NCBI GenBank assembly: GCA_964016885.1
Contig: OZ024744.1
Span: 23,296,798-23,360,797 of the forward strand
Direction of reading: 5' to 3'
DNA: 64,000 bases
Origin: Eledone cirrhosa
Taxonomy: Eukaryota > Mollusca > Cephalopoda > Octopoda > Eledonidae
Shown here: piece after piece, positions 1 through 12,243 of the stretch
How positions within the stretch are numbered: position 1 is the stretch's first letter
Layout of the letters: every line of letters starts with the position of its first letter
The notes under the pieces: model-generated
Databases searched by the model: none
Told to the model about the DNA's origin: nothing
Seen by the model: the letters and a program-made list of their open reading frames with translations, nothing else
Position numbers and translations under genes: made by a program

Positions 1-814
1 TTCAACTGCTGTTAAGACGAGTTTTATCTTAAGATTCAGCTGTTGTTAAAACGAGTCAGTTCTTAAGGTTGAACTGTTGATAAAACGAGTCAGTTCTTAA
101 GATTCAACTGTTGTTAAAACGAGTTTTATCTTAAGATTCAGCTGTTGTTAAAACGAGTCAGTTCTTAAGATTCAACTGTTGTTAAAACGAGTTTTATCTT
201 AAGATTCAACTGTTGTTAAACGAATCAGTTCTTATGATTCAACTGTTGTTAAAACGAGTTTTATTTGAAGATTCAACTGTTGTTAAAACGAGTCAGTTCT
301 TAAGATTCAACCGTTGTTAAAACGAGTTTTATCTTAAGATTCAGCTGTTGTTAAAACGAGTCAGTTCTTAAGATTCAACTGTTGTTAAAACGAGTTTTAT
401 CTAAAGATTCAGCTGTTGTTAAAATGAGTCAGTTCTTAAGATTCAACTGTTGTTAAAACGAGTTTTATTTGAAGATTCAACTGTTGTTAAAACGAGTCAG
501 TTCTTAAGGTTGAACTGTTGATAAAACGAGTCAGTTCTTAAGATTCAACTGTTGTTAAAACGAGACAGTTCTTAAGATTCAACTGTTGTTAAAACGAGAC
601 AGTTCTTAAGATTCAACTGTTGTTAAAACGAGTTTTATCTTAAGATTCAACTGTTGTTAAAATGAGTTTTATCATAAGATTCAACTGTTGTTAAAACGAG
701 TCAGTTCTTAAGATTCAACTGTTGTTAAAACAAGTTTTATTTGAAGATTCAACTGTTGTTAAAACGAGTCAGTTATTAAGTTTGCACTGTTGTTAAAACG
801 AATCAGTTCTTAAC
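1..814 (+). repeat. Partial HOR copy at window start
   Basis: The first bases (ttcaactgctgttaagacg) match what follows anchor II elsewhere, for example after 3,414 and 5,686. The window therefore opens about one monomer after an anchor II that lies outside it. The segment runs to anchor I at 815 and has the long form of this interval, as seen before 9,915 and 15,692, where anchors II and I are 849 bp apart. Confidence 0.8.
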
Positions 815-3800
815 ATTCAACTATCGTTAAAACGAATTTTATCTTAAGATTCAACTGTTGTTAAGACGAGTTTTATCTTAAGATTCAGCTGTTGTTAAAA
901 CGAGTCATTTCTTAAGGTTGAACTGTTGATAAAACGAGTCAGTTCTTAAGATTCAACTGTTGTTAAAACGAGTTTTATCTTAAGATTCAACTGTTGTTAA
1001 AACGAGTCAGTTCTTAAGATTCAACTGTTGTTAAAACGAGTTTTATTTGAAGATTCAACTGTTGTTAAAACGAGTCAGTTCTTAAGGTTGAACTGTTGAT
1101 AAAACGAGTCAGTTCTTAAGATTCAACAGTTGTTAAAACGAGTTTTATCTTAAGATTTAGCTGTTGTTAAAACGAGTCAGTTCTTAAGATTCAACTGTTG
1201 TTAAAACGAGTTTATCTTCAAATTCAGCTGTTGTTAAAACGAGTCAGTTCTTAAGATTCAACTGTTGTTAAAACGAGTTTTATTTGAAGATTCAACTGTT
1301 GTTAAAACGAGTCAGTTCTTAAGGTTGAACTGTTGATAAAACGAGTCAGTTCTTAAGATTCAACTGTTGTTAAAACGAGTTTTATCTTAAGATTCATCTG
1401 TTGTTAAAACGAGTCAGTTCTTAAGATTCAACTGTTGTTAAAACGAGTTTTATCTTAAGATTCAACTGTTGTTAAAACGAGTTTTATCTTAAGATGCAAC
1501 TGTTGTTAAAACGAATCAGTTCTTAAGATTCAACTGTTGTTAAAACGAGTTTATTTGAAGATTCAACTGTTGTTAAGATGAGTCAGTTCTTAAGGTTGAA
1601 CTGCTGATAAAACGAGTCAGTTCTTAAGATTCAACTGTTGATAAAACGAGTCAGTTCTTAAGATTCAACTCTTGTTAAAACGAGTTTTATCTTAAGATTC
1701 AACTGTTGTTAAAACGAGTTTATCTTAAGATTCAGCTATTGTTAAAACGAATCAGTTCTTAAGATTCAACTGTTGTTAAAACGAGTCAGTTCTTAAGGTT
1801 GAACTGTTGATAAAACGAGTCAGTTCTTACGATTCAACTGTTGTTAAAACGAGTTTTATCTTAAGATTCAGCTGTTGTTAAAACGAGGCAGTTCTTAAGA
1901 TTCAACTGTTGTTAAAACGAGTTTTATCTTAAGATTCAACTGTTGTTAAAACGAGTTTATCTTAAGATTCAGCTGTTGTTAACACGAATCAGTTCTTAAG
2001 ATTCAACTGTTGTTAAAACGAGTTTTATTTGAAGATTCAACTGTTGTTAAAATGAGTCAGTTCTTAAGGTTGAACTGTTGATAAAGCGAGTCAGTTGTTG
2101 TTGTTAAAACGAGATTTATCTTAAGATTCAGCTGTTGTTAAAACGAGTCAGTTCTTAAGATTCAAATGTTGTTAACACGAGTTTTATCTTAAGATTCAAC
2201 TGTTGTTAAAACGAGTTTATCTTAAGATTCAGCTGTTGTTAAAACGAATCAGTTCTTAAGATTCAACTGTTGTTAAAACGAGTTTTATTTGAAGATTCAA
2301 CTGTTGTTAAAATGAGTCAGTCCTTAAGGTTGAACTGTTGATAAAACGAGTCAGTTCTTAAGATTCAACTGTTGTTAAAACGAGTGTTATCTTAAGATTC
2401 AGCTGTTGTTAAAACGAGTCAGTTCTTAAGATTCAACTGTTGTTAAAACGAGTTTTATCTTAAGATTCAACTGTTATTAAAACGAGTCAGTTCTTAAGAT
2501 TCAACTGTTGTTAAAACGAGTTTTATCTTAAGATTCAACTGTTGTTAAAATGAGCTTATCTTAAGATTCAGTTGTTGTTAAAACGAATCAGTTCTTAAGA
2601 TTCAACTGTTGTTCAAACGAGTTTAATTTGAAGATTCAACTGTTGTTAAAATGAGTCAGTTCTTAAGGTTGAACTGTTAATAAAACGACTCAGTTCTTAA
2701 GATTCAACTGTTGTAAAACGAGTTTTATCTTAAGATTCAACTGTTATTAAAACGAGTCAGTTCTTAAGATTCAACTGTTGTTAAAACGAGTTTTATCTTA
2801 AGATTCCACTGTTGTTATAACGAGTTTTATCTAAAGATTCAACTGTTGTTAAACGAATCAGTTCTTATGATTCAACTGTTGTTAAAACGAGTTTTATTTG
2901 AAGATTCAACTGTTGTTAAAACGAGTCAGTTCTTAGGATTCAACCGTTGTTAAAACGAGTTTTATCTTAAGATTCAGCTGTTGTTAAAACGAGTCAGTTC
3001 TTAAGATTCAACTGTTGTTAAAACGAGTTTTATTTGAAGATTCAACTGTTGTTAAAACGAGTCAGTTCTTATGGTTGAACTGTTGTTAAAACGAGTCAGT
3101 TCTTAAGATTCAACTGTTGTTAAAACGAGTTTTATCTAAAGATTCAGCTGTTGTTAAAATGAGTCAGTTCTTAAGATTCAACTGTTGTTAAAACGAGTTT
3201 TATCTTAAGATTCAACTGTTGTTAAAACGAGTCAGTTCTTAAGATTCAACTGTTGTTAAAACGAGTTTTATTTGAAGATTCAACTGTTGTTAAAACGAGT
3301 CAGTTCTTAAGTTTGAACTGTTGATAAAACGAGTCAGTTCTTAAGATTCAACTGTTGTTAAAACGAGACAGTTCTTAAGATTCAACTGTTGTTAAAACGA
3401 GACAGTTCTTAACATTCAACTATCGTTAAAGCGAATTTTATCTTAAGATTCAACTGCTGTTAAGACGAGTTTTATCTTAAGATTCAGCTGTTGTTAAAAC
3501 GAGTCAGTTCTTAAGGTTGAACTGTTGATAAAACGAGTCAGTTCTTAAGATTCAACTGTTGTTAAAAGGAGTTTATCTTAAGATTCAGCTGTTGTTAAAA
3601 CGAGTCAGTTCTTAAGATTCAACTGTTGTTAAAACGAGTTTTATCTTAAGATTCAACTGTTGTTAAACGAATCAGTTCTTATGATTCAACTGTTGTTAAA
3701 ACGAGTTTTATTTGAAGATTCAACTGTTGTTAAAACGAGTCAGTTCTTAAGATTCAACCGTTGTTAAAACGAGTTTTATCTTAAGATTCAGCTGTTGTTA

Positions 3801-4261
3801 AAACGAGTCAGTTCTTAAGATTCAACTGTTGTTAAAACGAGTTTTATCTAAAGATTCAGCTGTTGTTAAAATGAGTCAGTTCTTAAGATTCAACTGTTGT
3901 TAAAACGAGTTTTATTTGAAGATTCAACTGTTGTTAAAACGAGTCAGTTCTTAAGGTTGAACTGTTGATAAAACGAGTCAGTTCTTAAGATTCAACTGTT
4001 GTTAAAACGAGACAGTTCTTAAGATTCAACTGTTGTTAAAACGAGACAGTTCTTAAGATTCAACTGTTGTTAAAACGAGTTTTATCTTAAGATTCAACTG
4101 TTGTTAAAATGAGTTTTATCATAAGATTCAGCTGTTGTTAAAACGAGTCAGTTCTTAAGATTCAACTGTTGTTAAAACAAGTTTTATTTGAAGATTCAAC
4201 TGTTGTTAAAACGAGTCAGTTATTAAGTTTGCACTGTTGTTAAAACGAATCAGTTCTTAAC
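815..4261 (+). repeat. Full-length HOR copy (3,447 bp)
   Basis: Runs from anchor I at 815 to the next anchor I. It contains the full set of diagnostic monomers in order: gtcatttcttaagg, the head caacagttg, the 33-bp atcttcaaattc monomer, the truncated monomer at 2,088-2,110, gtccttaagg, aatgagctta at 2,549, aataaaacgactc, and anchor II at 3,414. It serves as the reference copy for this domain. Confidence 0.85.
2088..2110 (+). repeat. Truncated 23-bp monomer (HOR marker)
   Basis: Here gagtcagtt runs directly into gttgttgttaaaac, giving a 23-bp spacing where 34 is expected: an 11-bp internal loss that breaks the phase. The same junction, preceded by ttgataaagc, recurs near 7,740, 11,188, 13,518, 16,966 and 22,755. 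It is thus inherited within the HOR and is a clean marker of copy number and lineage. I did not see it after about 22.8 kb or in the inverted half. Confidence 0.85.
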
Positions 4262-6466
4262 ATTCAACTATCGTTAAAACGAATTTTATCTTAAGATTCA
4301 ACTGTTGTTAAGACGAGTTTTATCTTAAGATTCAGCTGTTGTTAAAACGAGTCATTTCTTAAGGTTGAACTGTTGATAAAACGAGTCAGTTCTTAAGATT
4401 CAACTGTTGTTAAAACGAGTTTTATCTTAAGATTCAACTGTTGTTAAAACGAGTCAGTTCTTAAGATTCAACTGTTGTTAAAACGAGTTTTATTTGAAGA
4501 TTCAACTGTTGTTAAAACGAGTCAGTTCTTAAGGTTGAACTGTTGATAAAACGAGTCAGTTCTTAAGATTCAACAGTTGTTAAAACGAGTTTTATCTTAA
4601 GATTTAGCTGTTGTTAAAACGAGTCAGTTCTTAAGATTCAACTGTTGTTAAAACGAGTTTATCTTCAAATTCAGCTGTTGTTAAAACGAGTCAGTTCTTA
4701 AGATTCAACTGTTGTTAAAACGAGTTTTATCTTAAGATTCAACTGTTATTAAAACGAGTCAGTTCTTAAGATTCAACTGTTGTTAAAACGAGTTTTATCT
4801 TAAGATTCAACTGTTGTTAAAATGAGCTTATCTTAAGATTCAGTTGTTGTTAAAACGAATCAGTTCTTAAGATTCAACTGTTGTTCAAACGAGTTTAATT
4901 TGAAGATTCAACTGTTGTTAAAATGAGTCAGTTCTTAAGGTTGAACTGTTAATAAAACGACTCAGTTCTTAAGATTCAACTGTTGTAAAACGAGTTTTAT
5001 CTTAAGATTCAACTGTTATTAAAACGAGTCAGTTCTTAAGATTCAACTGTTGTTAAAACGAGTTTTATCTTAAGATTCCACTGTTGTTATAACGAGTTTT
5101 ATCTAAAGATTCAACTGTTGTTAAACGAATCAGTTCTTATGATTCAACTGTTGTTAAAACGAGTTTTATTTGAAGATTCAACTGTTGTTAAAACGAGTCA
5201 GTTCTTAAGATTCAACCGTTGTTAAAACGAGTTTTATCTTAAGATTCAGCTGTTGTTAAAACGAGTCAGTTCTTAAGATTCAACTGTTGTTAAAACGAGT
5301 TTTATTTGAAGATTCAACTGTTGTTAAAACGAGTCAGTTCTTATGTTTGAACTGTTGTTAAAACGAGTCAGTTCTTAAGATTCAACTGTTGTTAAAACGA
5401 GTTTTATCTAAAGATTCAGCTGTTGTTAAAATGAGTCAGTTCTTAAGATTCAACTGTTGTTAAAACGAGTTTTATCTTAAGATTCAACTGTTGTTAAAAC
5501 GAGTCAGTTCTTAAGATTCAACTGTTGTTAAAACGAGTTTTATTTGAAGATTCAACTGTTGTTAAAACGAGTCAGTTCTTAAGTTTGAACTGTTGATAAA
5601 ACGAGTCAGTTCTTAAGATTCAACTGTTGTTAAAACGAGACAGTTCTTAAGATTCAACTGTTGTTAAAACGAGACAGTTCTTAACATTCAACTATCGTTA
5701 AAGCGAATTTTATCTTAAGATTCAACTGCTGTTAAGACGAGTTTTATCTTAAGATTCAGCTGTTGTTAAAACGAGTCAGTTCTTAAGGTTGAACTGTTGA
5801 TAAAACGAGTCAGTTCTTAAGATTCAACTGTTGTTAAAACGAGTTTTATCTTAAGATTCAGCTGTTGTTAAAACGAGTCAGTTCTTAAGATTCAACTGTT
5901 GTTAAAACGAGTTTTATCTTAAGATTCAACTGTTGTTAAACGAATCAGTTCTTATGATTCAACTGTTGTTAAAACGAGTTTTATTTGAAGATTCAACTGT
6001 TGTTAAAACGAGTCAGTTCTTAAGATTCAACCGTTGTTAAAACGAGTTTTATCTTAAGATTCAGCTGTTGTTAAAACGAGTCAGTTCTTAAGATTCAACT
6101 GTTGTTAAAACGAGTTTTATTTGAAGATTCAACTGTTGTTAAAACGAGTCAGTTCTTAAGGTTGAACTGTTGATAAAACGAGTCAGTTCTTAAGATTCAA
6201 CTGTTGTTAAAACGAGACAGTTCTTAAGATTCAACTGTTGTTAAAACGAGACAGTTCTTAAGATTCAACTGTTGTTAAAACGAGTTTTATCTTAAGATTC
6301 AACTGTTGTTAAAATGAGTTTTATCATAAGATTCAACTGTTGTTAAAACGAGTCAGTTCTTAAGATTCAACTGTTGTTAAAACAAGTTTTATTTGAAGAT
6401 TCAACTGTTGTTAAAACGAGTCAGTTATTAAGTTTGCACTGTTGTTAAAACGAATCAGTTCTTAAC
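4262..6466 (+). repeat. Internally deleted HOR copy (2,205 bp)
   Basis: Follows the reference copy to the atcttcaaattc monomer near 4,665. It then passes straight to the segment with gttattaaaacgag that precedes aatgagctta (4,821), missing about 1.17 kb equivalent to roughly 1,290-2,450 of the first copy. A second, two-monomer (68-bp) loss lies between anchor II (5,686) and the end: the run with atctaaagattcagctg is absent there. The junction keeps the 34-bp phase, as expected for unequal exchange between aligned monomers. Confidence 0.82.
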
Positions 6467-9400
6467 ATTCAACTATCGTTAAAACGAATTTTATCTTAAG
6501 ATTCAACTGTTGTTAAGACGAGTTTTATCTTAAGATTCAGCTGTTGTTAAAACGAGTCATTTCTTAAGGTTGAACTGTTGATAAAACGAGTCAGTTCTTA
6601 AGATTCAACTGTTGTTAAAACGAGTTTTATCTTAAGATTCAACTGTTGTTAAAACGAGTCAGTTCTTAAGATTCAACTGTTGTTAAAACGAGTTTTATTT
6701 GAAGATTCAACTGTTGTTAAAACGAGTCAGGTCTTAAGGTTGAACTGTTGATAAAACGAGTCAGTTCTTAAGATTCAACAGTTGTTAAAACGAGTTTTAT
6801 CTTAAGATTTAGCTGTTGTTAAAACGAGTCAGTTCTTAAGATTCAACTGTTGTTAAAACGAGTTTATCTTCAAATTCAGCTGTTGTTAAAACGAGTCAGT
6901 TCTTAAGATTCAACTGTTGTTAAAACGAGTTTTATTTGAAGATTCAACTGTTGTTAAAACGAGTCAGTTCTTAAGGTTGAACTGTTGATAAAACGAGTCA
7001 GTTCTTAAGATTCAACTGTTGTTAAAACGAGTTTTATCTTAAGATTCATCTGTTGTTAAAACGAGTCAGTTCTTAAGATTCAACTGTTGTTAAAACGAGT
7101 TTTATCTTAAGATTCAACTGCTGTTAAAACGAGTTTTATCTTAAGATGCAACTGTTGTTAAAACGAATCAGTTCTTAAGATTCAACTGTTGTTAAAACGA
7201 GTTTATTTGAAGATTCAACTGTTGTTAAGATGAGTCAGTTCTTAAGGTTGAACTGCTGATAAAACGAGTCAGTTCTTAAGATTCAACTGTTGATAAAACG
7301 AGTCAGTTCTTAAGATTCAACTCTTGTTAAAACGAGTTTTATCTTAAGATTCAACTGTTGTTAAAACGAGTTTATCTTAAGATTCAGCTATTGTTAAAAC
7401 GAATCAGTTCTTAAGATTCAACTGTTGTTAAAACGAGTCAGTTCTTAAGGTTGAACTGTTGATAAAACGAGTCAGTTCTTACGATTCAACTGTTGTTAAA
7501 ACGAGTTTTATCTTAAGATTCAGCTGTTGTTAAAACGAGGCAGTTCTTAAGATTCAACTGTTGTTAAAACGAGTTTTATCTTAAGATTCAACTGTTGTTA
7601 AAACGAGTTTATCTTAAGATTCAGCTGTTGTTAACACGAATCAGTTCTTAAGATTCAACTGTTGTTAAAACGAGTTTTATTTGAAGATTCAACTGTTGTT
7701 AAAATGAGTCAGTTCTTAAGGTTGAACTGTTGATAAAGCGAGTCAGTTGTTGTTGTTAAAACGAGATTTATCTTAAGATTCAGCTGTTGTTAAAACGAGT
7801 CAGTTCTTAAGATTCAAATGTTGTTAACACGAGTTTTATCTTAAGATTCAACTGTTGTTAAAACGAGTTTATCTTAAGATTCAGCTGTTGTTAAAACGAA
7901 TCAGTTCTTAAGATTCAACTGTTGTTAAAACGAGTTTTATTTGAAGATTCAACTGTTGTTAAAATGAGTCAGTCCTTAAGGTTGAACTGTTGATAAAACG
8001 AGTCAGTTCTTAAGATTCAACTGTTGTTAAAACGAGTGTTATCTTAAGATTCAGCTGTTGTTAAAACGAGTCAGTTCTTAAGATTCAACTGTTGTTAAAA
8101 CGAGTTTTATCTTAAGATTCAACTGTTATTAAAACGAGTCAGTTCTTAAGATTCAACTGTTGTTAAAACGAGTTTTATCTTAAGATTCAACTGTTGTTAA
8201 AATGAGCTTATCTTAAGATTCAGTTGTTGTTAAAACGAATCAGTTCTTAAGATTCAACTGTTGTTCAAACGAGTTTAATTTGAAGATTCAACTGTTGTTA
8301 AAATGAGTCAGTTCTTAAGGTTGAACTGTTAATAAAACGACTCAGTTCTTAAGATTCAACTGTTGTAAAACGAGTTTTATCTTAAGATTCAACTGTTATT
8401 AAAACGAGTCAGTTCTTAAGATTCAACTGTTGTTAAAACGAGTTTTATCTTAAGATTCCACTGTTGTTATAACGAGTTTTATCTAAAGATTCAACTGTTG
8501 TTAAACGAATCAGTTCTTATGATTCAACTGTTGTTAAAACGAGTTTTATTTGAAGATTCAACTGTTGTTAAAACGAGTCAGTTCTTAAGATTCAACCGTT
8601 GTTAAAACGAGTTTTATCTTAAGATTCAGCTGTTGTTAAAACGAGTCAGTTCTTAAGATTCAACTGTTGTTAAAACGAGTTTTATTTGAAGATTCAACTG
8701 TTGTTAAAACGAGTCAGTTCTTATGGTTGAACTGTTGTTAAAACGAGTCAGTTCTTAAGATTCAACTGTTGTTAAAACGAGTTTTATCTAAAGATTCAGC
8801 TGTTGTTAAAATGAGTCAGTTCTTAAGATTCAACTGTTGTTAAAACGAGTTTTATCTTAAGATTCAACTGTTGTTAAAACGAGTCAGTTCTTAAGATTCA
8901 ACTGTTGTTAAAACGAGTTTTATTTGAAGATTCAACTGTTGTTAAAACGAGTCAGTTCTTAAGTTTGAACTGTTGATAAAACGAGTCAGTTCTTAAGATT
9001 CAACTGTTGTTAAAACGAGACAGTTCTTAAGATTCAACTGTTGTTAAAACGAGACAGTTCTTAACATTCAACTATCGTTAAAGCGAATTTTATCTTAAGA
9101 TTCAACTGCTGTTAAGACGAGTTTTATCTTAAGATTCAGCTGTTGTTAAGACGAGTCAGTTCTTAAGGTTGAACTGTTGATAAAACGAGTCAGTTCTTAA
9201 GATTCAACTGTTGTTAAAACGAGTTTTATCTTAAGATTCAGCTGTTGTTAAAACGAGTCAGTTCTTAAGATTCAACTGTTGTTAAAACGAGTTTTATCTT
9301 AAGATTCAACTGTTGTTAAACGAATCAGTTCTTATGATTCAACTGTTGTTAAAACGAGTTTTATTTGAAGATTCAACTGTTGTTAAAACGAGTCAGTTCT

Positions 9401-11578
9401 TAAGATTCAACCGTTGTTAAAACGAGTTTTATCTTAAGATTCAGCTGTTGTTAAAACGAGTCAGTTCTTAAGATTCAACTGTTGTTAAAACGAGTTTTAT
9501 CTAAAGATTCAGCTGTTGTTAAAATGAGTCAGTTCTTAAGATTCAACTGTTGTTAAAACGAGTTTTATTTGAAGATTCAACTGTTGTTAAAACGAGTCAG
9601 TTCTTAAGGTTGAACTGTTGATAAAACGAGTCAGTTCTTAAGATTCAACTGTTGTTAAAACGAGACAGTTCTTAAGATTCAACTGTTGTTAAAACGAGAC
9701 AGTTCTTAAGATTCAACTGTTGTTAAAACGAGTTTTATCTTAAGATTCAACTGTTGTTAAAATGAGTTTTATCATAAGATTCAACTGTTGTTAAAACGAG
9801 TCAGTTCTTAAGATTCAACTGTTGTTAAAACAAGTTTTATTTGAAGATTCAACTGTTGTTAAAACGAGTCAGTTATTAAGTTTGCACTGTTGTTAAAACG
9901 AATCAGTTCTTAACATTCAACTATCGTTAAAACGAATTTTATCTTAAGATTCAACTGTTGTTAAGACGAGTTTTATCTTAAGATTCAGCTGTTGTTAAAA
10001 CGAGTCATTTCTTAAGGTTGAACTGTTGATAAAACGAGTCAGTTCTTAAGATTCAACTGTTGTTAAAACGAGTTTTATCTTAAGATTCAACTGTTGTTAA
10101 AACGAGTCAGTTCTTAAGATTCAACTGTTGTTAAAACGAGTTTTATTTGAAGATTCAACTGTTGTTAAAACGAGTCAGTTCTTAAGGTTGAACTGTTGAT
10201 AAAACGAGTCAGTTCTTAAGATTCAACAGTTGTTAAAACGAGTTTTATCTTAAGATTTAGCTGTTGTTAAAACGAGTCAGTTCTTAAGATTCAACTGTTG
10301 TTAAAACGAGTTTATCTTCAAATTCAGCTGTTGTTAAAACGAGTCAGTTCTTAAGATTCAACTGTTGTTAAAACGAGTTTTATTTGAAGATTCAACTGTT
10401 GTTAAAACGAGTCAGTTCTTAAGGTTGAACTGTTGATAAAACGAGTCAGTTCTTAAGATTCAACTGTTGTTAAAACGAGTTTTATCTTAAGATTCATCTG
10501 TTGTTAAAACGAGTCAGTTCTTAAGATTCAACTGTTGTTAAAACGAGTTTTATCTTAAGATTCAACTGTTGTTAAAACGAGTTTTATCTTAAGATGCAAC
10601 TGTTGTTAAAACGAATCAGTTCTTAAGATTCAACTGTTGTTAAAACGAGTTTATTTGAAGATTCAACTGTTGTTAAGATGAGTCAGTTCTTAAGGTTGAA
10701 CTGCTGATAAAACGAGTCAGTTCTTAAGATTCAACTGTTGATAAAACGAGTCAGTTCTTAAGATTCAACTCTTGTTAAAACGAGTTTTATCTTAAGATTC
10801 AACTGTTGTTAAAACGAGTTTATCTTAAGATTCAGCTATTGTTAAAACGAATCAGTTCTTAAGATTCAACTGTTGTTAAAACGAGTCAGTTCTTAAGGTT
10901 GAACTGTTGATAAAACGAGTCAGTTCTTACGATTCAACTGTTGTTAAAACGAGTTTTATCTTAAGATTCAGCTGTTGTTAAAACGAGGCAGTTCTTAAGA
11001 TTCAACTGTTGTTAAAACGAGTTTTATCTTAAGATTCAACTGTTGTTAAAACGAGTTTATCTTAAGATTCAGCTGTTGTTAACACGAATCAGTTCTTAAG
11101 ATTCAACTGTTGTTAAAACGAGTTTTATTTGAAGATTCAACTGTTGTTAAAATGAGTCAGTTCTTAAGGTTGAACTGTTGATAAAGCGAGTCAGTTGTTG
11201 TTGTTAAAACGAGATTTATCTTAAGATTCAGCTGTTGTTAAAACGAGTCAGTTCTTAAGATTCAAATGTTGTTAACACGAGTTTTATCTTAAGATTCAAC
11301 TGTTGTTAAAACGAGTTTATCTTAAGATTCAGCTGTTGTTAAAACGAATCAGTTCTTAAGATTCAACTGTTGTTAAAACGAGTTTTATTTGAAGATTCAA
11401 CTGTTGTTAAAATGAGTCAGTCCTTAAGGTTGAACTGTTGATAAAACGAGTCAGTTCTTAAGATTCAACTGTTGTTAAAACGAGTGTTATCTTAAGATTC
11501 AGCTGTTGTTAAAACGAGTCAGTTCTTAAGATTCAACTGTTGTTAAAACGAGTTTTATCTTAAGATTCAACTGTTATT
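5802..11578 (+). repeat. 5,777-bp super-repeat, copy 1
   Basis: One full 3,448-bp HOR plus one 2,329-bp deleted HOR. The sequence beginning aacgagtcag at 5,804 recurs at 11,581. Offsets of exactly 5,777 were measured at anchor I (6,467 and 12,244), aatgagctta (8,201 and 13,978), anchor II (9,066 and 14,843) and anchor I again (9,915 and 15,692). Upstream of 5,802 the copies differ (ttgataa against ttattaa), which sets the start. Confidence 0.82.
6467..9914 (+). repeat. Full-length HOR copy (3,448 bp)
   Basis: Has all the diagnostic monomers of the reference copy in order, including the truncated monomer at about 7,740, aatgagctta at 8,201 and anchor II at 9,066. Private changes include gtcaggtcttaagg near 6,725 (shared with the copy starting at 12,244), a C at 7,121 and a G at 9,150. 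Confidence 0.85.
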
Positions 11579-12243
11579 AAAACGAGTCAGTTCTTAAGAT
11601 TCAACTGTTGTTAAAACGAGTTTTATCTTAAGATTCAGCTGTTGTTAAAACGAGTCAGTTCTTAAGATTCAACTGTTGTTAAAACGAGTTTTATCTTAAG
11701 ATTCAACTGTTGTTAAACGAATCAGTTCTTATGATTCAACTGTTGTTAAAACGAGTTTTATTTGAAGATTCAACTGTTGTTAAAACGAGTCAGTTCTTAA
11801 GATTCAACCGTTGTTAAAACGAGTTTTATCTTAAGATTCAGCTGTTGTTAAAACGAGTCAGTTCTTAAGATTCAACTGTTGTTAAAACGAGTTTTATTTG
11901 AAGATTCAACTGTTGTTAAAACGAGTCAGTTCTTAAGGTTGAACTGTTGATAAAACGAGTCAGTTCTTAAGATTCAACTGTTGTTAAAACGAGACAGTTC
12001 TTAAGATTCAACTGTTGTTAAAACGAGACAGTTCTTAAGATTCAACTGTTGTTAAAACGAGTTTTATCTTAAGATTCAACTGTTGTTAAAATGAGTTTTA
12101 TCATAAGATTCAACTGTTGTTAAAACGAGTCAGTTCTTAAGATTCAACTGTTGTTAAAACAAGTTTTATTTGAAGATTCAACTGTTGTTAAAACGAGTCA
12201 GTTATTAAGTTTGCACTGTTGTTAAAACGAATCAGTTCTTAAC
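9915..12243 (+). repeat. Internally deleted HOR copy (2,329 bp)
   Basis: Matches the full copy up to about 11,578-11,637, then jumps into the sequence that normally follows anchor II (compare 5,804 onward). The aatgagctta, aataaaacgactc and anchor II monomers are missing. It ends with the same two-monomer-short run before anchor I as the copy ending at 6,466. The jump point is the boundary of the 5,777-bp super-repeat. Confidence 0.82.
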
